Shown here piece after piece: positions 6,705 to 9,148 of a DNA stretch of 9,148 nt (positions within the stretch are counted from its first letter, which is position 1; every line of letters starts with the position of its first letter). The translations under genes were made by a program, and so were the position numbers. Source of the DNA: Bryobacteraceae bacterium (GTDB lineage Bacteria; Acidobacteriota; Terriglobia; Bryobacterales; Bryobacteraceae); assembly GCA_030044325.1 (NCBI GenBank), contig JASHWA010000417.1:1-9148 (forward strand), read 5' to 3'. The notes below the pieces were generated by a model, which saw only the letters and a list, made by a program, of their open reading frames with translations, made no database searches and was not told the origin of the DNA.

Positions 6705-7443
6705 CGATCGCGTCCACTTCCGCCGCGATCAATTTGTCCCACTGCTCCGGCGTGTTCGCCGTCCAGGCGAGGATTTCGATCGCTTGCGCATGCGCCGCCG
6801 CGACCTTTTCGCGCGTCACCAGCGAATGATGCGGCGAAACCGTGTTCGCGCCCGCCTCATGCGCGATCGCGGCAAAATCGCGCTGCGCATCGCCGTCCCA
6901 CAGCGCCACCAGCCCGATCTCCGGCGCGATTTTCCGCATCGCGTCGAGTGTCCGGAAATCGAACGACAGCAGTTTTACGCGATTCTCCAGCCGATGCTTT
7001 CGAATCACCTCCAGCACCAGCCCCGCGAACTCGCCGGGCGCGGGCGCAAGCGCGGGACGATCCCTGAAAATCTTGGTTTCGACGTTGAAACCCACCCTGC
7101 TGCCTGCGCCAAGCGAAAAAACTTCGTCGAGCGCGGGCATCCGCGTTCCCGGAACCGGCCTCTGTTTGGGAAACGCAGGATTGCGAGTTTTCCCGCAATC
7201 CCACTCGCGAATTTCGGCGAACAGCAGATCGCGAATCGCGGTTTTTTCGCGCGGCCCCGCGCACATCGGCGGCTGCAGATACGGATCGTGCGAAACCACC
7301 ACCACATCATCCTTCGAAACGCCCACATCCAGCTCGATCGCATCCACGCCCGCCGCGACCGCGTACTCGAACGCGGGAATCGTGTTCTCCGGCAGCACCG
7401 CGCGTGCGCCGCGATGGCCGTGGACCAGAATGCGGCGCGTCAA
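6658..7443 (-). CDS. Glycerophosphodiester phosphodiesterase
   Basis: This 261-residue GDPD-family TIM-barrel enzyme hydrolyses glycerophosphodiesters to glycerol 3-phosphate and an alcohol. Visible motifs are HGHRGAR (8-14, catalytic H10 and R11), ENT (19-21), ELD (37-39, metal ligands E37 and D39), HDP (52-54, second catalytic His H52), NVETK (120-124, metal ligand E122) and a barrel end WTANTPEQWDKLIAAEVDAI before SDDP. No signal peptide is present, so it is probably cytoplasmic like UgpQ rather than periplasmic like GlpQ. The start must be the TTG at 7443: an in-frame TGA lies seven codons upstream, and no ATG or GTG falls between the TTG and the catalytic motif. That TTG overlaps the stop of the preceding Cys-rich gene (TTGA), which suggests translational coupling. 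It is the last gene of a three-gene unit and ends inside the convergent isomerase gene. Confidence 0.94.
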   Translation of the reverse strand: MTRRILVHGHRGARAVLPENTIPAFEYAVAAGVDAIELDVGVSKDDVVVVSHDPYLQPPMCAGPREKTAIRDLLFAEIREWDCGKTRNPAFPKQRPVPGTRMPALDEVFSLGAGSRVGFNVETKIFRDRPALAPAPGEFAGLVLEVIRKHRLENRVKLLSFDFRTLDAMRKIAPEIGLVALWDGDAQRDFAAIAHEAGANTVSPHHSLVTREKVAAAHAQAIEILAWTANTPEQWDKLIAAEVDAIVSDDPAELIEYLRRP

Positions 7444-7604
7444 TTCTCGGTTCGCCGCAGCTCACACTGGCAGCAATCGCTGCAGCGGCCGCATTTTTCG
7501 CACAAATGGTTGGCGCACGTGTCCTTGGTGCAATACACGCAAACCTCGGTGGACGGCTCGCCGCAGATGCTGCATGCGAAAGTGGTGGCGCTCGTTTCGT
7601 TCAT
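7440..7604 (-). CDS. 54-residue cysteine-rich putative zinc-binding protein
   Basis: This small protein starts MNETSATTFACSICG and has 11 cysteines (11, 14, 22, 25, 30, 35, 38, 41, 44, 45, 47) plus H33. They are arranged as CxxC-x7-CxxC, then CxxHxC, then CxxCxxCCxC. This spacing is typical of cross-braced zinc-binding modules (zinc-ribbon or B-box-like); two or three Zn sites are plausible. It has no signal peptide or membrane segment. It is supported as a real gene by a good Shine-Dalgarno (AGGAAG, 6 bases before the ATG), by an ATGA overlap with the upstream gene's stop, and by a TTGA overlap with the phosphodiesterase start. I do not recognise a named family; a protein-protein or nucleic-acid adaptor, metal storage or a redox role are all possible. 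It is easily missed because of its size and because the same frame is open far upstream through the neighbouring gene. Confidence 0.82.
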   Translation of the reverse strand: MNETSATTFACSICGEPSTEVCVYCTKDTCANHLCEKCGRCSDCCQCELRRTEN

Positions 7605-8149
7605 TGGTTCTTCCTGACAGGCTGCCGGCTCAAGACTCCGCGGCAGCGCTGCGCTTCCTGATCGACGATCCTGAACTCCTGCTCCTTGGTCGCGGCCAGA
7701 TCGGTGATGTACTGGCGCAGCTTGTCGCGATTGGTCGAATTCTCCGCCAGCACTCCGAACAGCAGATCGCCGACCGCGGGATTCTGATAATTCCGCACTC
7801 CCTCCACCAGCGACGTCAACCGCATCTCCAGCGCCTGCATCCGGAAATACGTATCGAGCGCGAGCGTCAGCCGCTCCGGCTGCGCCTGGAGCGACTTGGC
7901 CGAATCGACCAGGTACCCCAGCTCCGCCTGCGCGCCCTTCCACTGTGCGACATAAGCATCCGGCGCGCCCCTCTTCACCCACTCTTCCGGCATCAACTGA
8001 TCGAGCATCGGCTTGAGGCGTTTGGCCGTCGTCGAAAGCGAATCGATGGTCTTGGAAATGTCCCATTCCGCCTGAACGCCGGAGTTCTGAGCGCTGGCGG
8101 CAAACGCGAGCGAAGCAAGCGCAATGAAGTACTTCATAGCTCTAACCAT
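7601..8149 (-). CDS. Small secreted alpha-helical protein of unknown function
   Basis: This protein of 182 residues (or 178 if started at the second ATG, 8137) has a Sec signal peptide ending AASA, cleaved before Q21. The mature part is predicted by eye to be almost entirely helical, with charged and Leu-rich amphipathic stretches (SKTIDSLSTTAKRLKPMLDQ, 32-51), few prolines and glycines, and one cysteine near the C-terminus (C169). No catalytic motif or named domain is recognised; it is probably periplasmic. The start is ambiguous: the ATG at 8137 has a compact 16-residue signal peptide and lies exactly at one end of a 14-bp palindrome, while the ATG at 8149 adds an Arg to the positively charged n-region. 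Neither has a good Shine-Dalgarno. Its stop overlaps the start of the Cys-rich gene (ATGA), so it heads the unit that ends in the phosphodiesterase. Confidence 0.85.
   Translation of the reverse strand: MVRAMKYFIALASLAFAASAQNSGVQAEWDISKTIDSLSTTAKRLKPMLDQLMPEEWVKRGAPDAYVAQWKGAQAELGYLVDSAKSLQAQPERLTLALDTYFRMQALEMRLTSLVEGVRNYQNPAVGDLLFGVLAENSTNRDKLRQYITDLAATKEQEFRIVDQEAQRCRGVLSRQPVRKNQ
8124..8137. repeat. 14-bp perfect palindrome over a start codon
   Basis: ATGAAGTACTTCAT reads the same on both strands. It covers the second possible start codon (8137) and first codons (MKYFI) of the minus-strand secreted protein. It also puts an ATG at 8124 on the plus strand in frame with the amidohydrolase. 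It lies at the edge of the divergent intergenic region. It could be an operator or simply a consequence of the common signal-peptide start MKYF. Confidence 0.4.
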
Positions 8150-8206
8150 CAGTGTCGCACGCGCGCGCCGTGATCGATCTTCAGGATTCGGAGGTTCAGC
8201 GCGGCG

Positions 8207-8212
8207 TATAAT
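8207..8212 (+). promoter_or_regulatory. TATAAT -10 box for the amidohydrolase gene
   Basis: This is a perfect consensus TATAAT in the divergent gap, placing the transcription start near 8218-8220 and leaving a leader of about 15 bases before the ATG at 8235. No good -35 hexamer is seen at 16 to 18 bp upstream (GGATTC at 8184-8189 is poor). The assignment therefore rests on the exact -10 match and on its position just ahead of a strong Shine-Dalgarno. Confidence 0.6.
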
Positions 8213-8223
8213 AGAGCCTCTTG

Positions 8224-8229
8224 AGGAGG
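8224..8229 (+). promoter_or_regulatory. Strong Shine-Dalgarno deciding the amidohydrolase start
   Basis: AGGAGG sits 5 bases before the ATG at 8235 and is the best ribosome-binding site in the window. It decides the start at MPRVVRC over the in-frame ATG at 8124. The extra residues from 8124 are Arg-rich, not family-like, and would overlap the promoter. Confidence 0.85.
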
Positions 8230-8234
8230 ACTCT

Positions 8235-9104
8235 ATGCCCCGCGTGGTCCGCTGCGCGCTGATTCAGGCCGCCAACGTCGCGCCCGCCGACGCGCCGCTC
8301 GACCTGGTCAAGCGAGCCATGCTCGAAAAACATGAGCATTACATCGCCGACGCCGCCTCCCGCGGCTCCCAACTCACCTGCCTTCAGGAAATTTTCTACG
8401 GTCCCTATTTCTGCGCCGAACAACAGACCCGCTGGTACGAATTCACCGAGCCCATCCCCGACGGCCCCACCATCAAACACATGCAAGAGCTCGCGCGCAA
8501 GCATCGCATGGCGCTGATCGTCCCCATCTATGAAGTCGAGCAGCAGGGGATTTTTTACAATACCGCGGCCGTTCTCGATCCGCAGGGGAATTATCTCGGC
8601 AAATACCGCAAGACCCACATCCCGCACGTGGCGCCGGGATTTTGGGAGAAATTTTATTTCCGCCCCGGTAATCTCGGTTATCCGGTTTTCGACCTCGGCT
8701 TCGCGCGCATAGGCGTCTACATCTGTTACGACCGCCATTTTCCCGAAGGCGCGCGCGCCCTCGGTCTCAGCGGCGCGGAAATCGTTTTCAATCCTTCCGC
8801 GACCGTCGCCGGATTGAGCGAGCATCTCTGGAAGATCGAACAGCCGGCGCACGCCGTCGCCAATGGCTATTTCATCGGCGCGATCAACCGGGTAGGTGTG
8901 GAAGCGCCCTGGAACATCGGCGAATTCTACGGTTCGAGCTATTTTTGCGATCCGCGGGGCCAGATCGTAGCGCAAGCTTCGCGCGACCGCGATGAAGTGC
9001 TGACCGCGGATCTCGATCTGGATATGATCGCCGAAGTGCGCAAGACCTGGCAGTTCTTTCGTGACCGGCGTCCGGACATGTACGGCGCCTTGACCAGCGC
9101 GTGA
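8235..9104 (+). CDS. Nitrilase-superfamily amidohydrolase, beta-ureidopropionase-like
   Basis: This 289-residue carbon-nitrogen hydrolase has the Glu-Lys-Cys catalytic set: E52 in LQEIF, K126 in YRKTHIP and C164 in GVYICYDRHFPE, with the usual second Glu probably E138. The order and wording of the conserved blocks resemble beta-ureidopropionase (beta-alanine synthase, UPB1/PydC) more than general nitrilases: FYGPYFC (54-60), EPIPDGPT (72-79), FNPSAT, AINRVG, FYGSSYF and the ending W-x-F-x-DRRPDMY. That enzyme hydrolyses N-carbamoyl-beta-alanine, or N-carbamoyl-beta-aminoisobutyrate, to the beta-amino acid, CO2 and ammonia in reductive pyrimidine breakdown. An N-carbamoyl amino acid hydrolase of a hydantoin pathway is the main alternative. 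It is probably cytoplasmic, with no signal peptide. It has its own promoter and strong Shine-Dalgarno, and a further gene starts 15 bases after its stop, probably in the same operon. Confidence 0.92.
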   Translation: MPRVVRCALIQAANVAPADAPLDLVKRAMLEKHEHYIADAASRGSQLTCLQEIFYGPYFCAEQQTRWYEFTEPIPDGPTIKHMQELARKHRMALIVPIYEVEQQGIFYNTAAVLDPQGNYLGKYRKTHIPHVAPGFWEKFYFRPGNLGYPVFDLGFARIGVYICYDRHFPEGARALGLSGAEIVFNPSATVAGLSEHLWKIEQPAHAVANGYFIGAINRVGVEAPWNIGEFYGSSYFCDPRGQIVAQASRDRDEVLTADLDLDMIAEVRKTWQFFRDRRPDMYGALTSA

Positions 9105-9119
9105 GTGAAGCGTGATGCC

Positions 9120-9148
9120 ATGAGCGATTTTGCCGCCAGTTTCGCCGA
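9120..9148 (+). CDS. First codons of a probable downstream gene, cut by the window edge
   Basis: An ATG at 9120 opens MSDFAASFA and remains open to the window end. It begins 15 bases after the amidohydrolase stop. The competing ATG at 9115 meets a stop after two codons. A weak GAAG lies 9 bases upstream. Only nine whole codons are visible, so the product cannot be read. The context suggests a co-transcribed partner, for example a dihydropyrimidine dehydrogenase subunit or dihydropyrimidinase, but this is a guess from pathway logic. Confidence 0.45.

Noticed and set aside
6784..8173. Large plus-strand open frames opposite the phosphodiesterase, Cys-rich and secreted-protein genes.
   Set aside because: The minus-strand genes carry catalytic motifs, a signal peptide, a Shine-Dalgarno and stop/start overlaps. 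The plus frames show only Arg/Ser/Ala-rich composition.
8124..8234. N-terminal extension of the amidohydrolase from the in-frame ATG at 8124.
   Set aside because: The 37 extra residues are Arg-rich, cover the TATAAT box, and lie upstream of a strong Shine-Dalgarno placed exactly for the ATG at 8235.
5950..8632. Other CACGTG cores (near 5954, 7514 and 8624) as further parS sites.
   Set aside because: They lie inside coding regions and lack the GTT...AAC flanks needed for ParB recognition.

Overview
The window is GC-rich (roughly 60 to 65 % by eye) bacterial chromosomal DNA with densely packed genes on both strands. No rRNA, tRNA, IS, phage or CRISPR sequence is visible. The gene content suggests a Gram-negative, non-proteobacterial heterotroph, most likely an Acidobacteriota member of the Solibacter/Bryobacter type. 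The reasons are an actinobacterial-style fused 2-oxoglutarate decarboxylase/dehydrogenase beside several small secreted proteins of no known family, and a His-rich secreted protein of a kind I associate with acidobacterial genomes. This taxonomic call is inference from gene type, not from a marker gene.

Left part (1-1813): two minus-strand genes. One is a secreted HExxH zinc metallopeptidase that runs off the left edge (1-1002). The other is a compact calcineurin-like metallophosphoesterase (1214-1813). The 211-base gap between them holds a perfect 14-bp palindrome at 1061-1074 that matches the chromosomal parS (ParB-binding) consensus. Middle (1840-5979): a 1199-residue multifunctional 2-oxoglutarate decarboxylase (kgd: E1 plus an E2-type succinyltransferase domain) starts only 26 bp from the divergent phosphoesterase. 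A secreted His- and Trp-rich protein of unknown function follows it closely.

Right part (6000-9148): a short hairpin precedes a SIS-domain sugar-phosphate isomerase of the GmhA type (6114-6704), which starts with GTG and overlaps the next, convergent gene by 47 bp. On the minus strand, three genes form a tight unit read 8149 to 6658: a small secreted helical protein, a 54-residue protein with 11 cysteines, and a glycerophosphodiester phosphodiesterase. They are joined by an ATGA and a TTGA stop/start overlap. Divergent from this unit, with its own TATAAT box and strong Shine-Dalgarno, is a nitrilase-superfamily amidohydrolase close to beta-ureidopropionase (8235-9104). The first codons of a probable downstream gene begin at 9120.

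Functionally the window is mostly central and housekeeping metabolism: TCA-cycle 2-oxoglutarate oxidation, glycerophosphodiester turnover, heptose or other sugar-phosphate isomerisation, and N-carbamoyl-beta-amino acid hydrolysis. The least explained parts are the Cys-rich microprotein operon, the His-rich secreted protein behind kgd, and the parS-like site, which if real would place this locus in the origin-proximal part of the chromosome.
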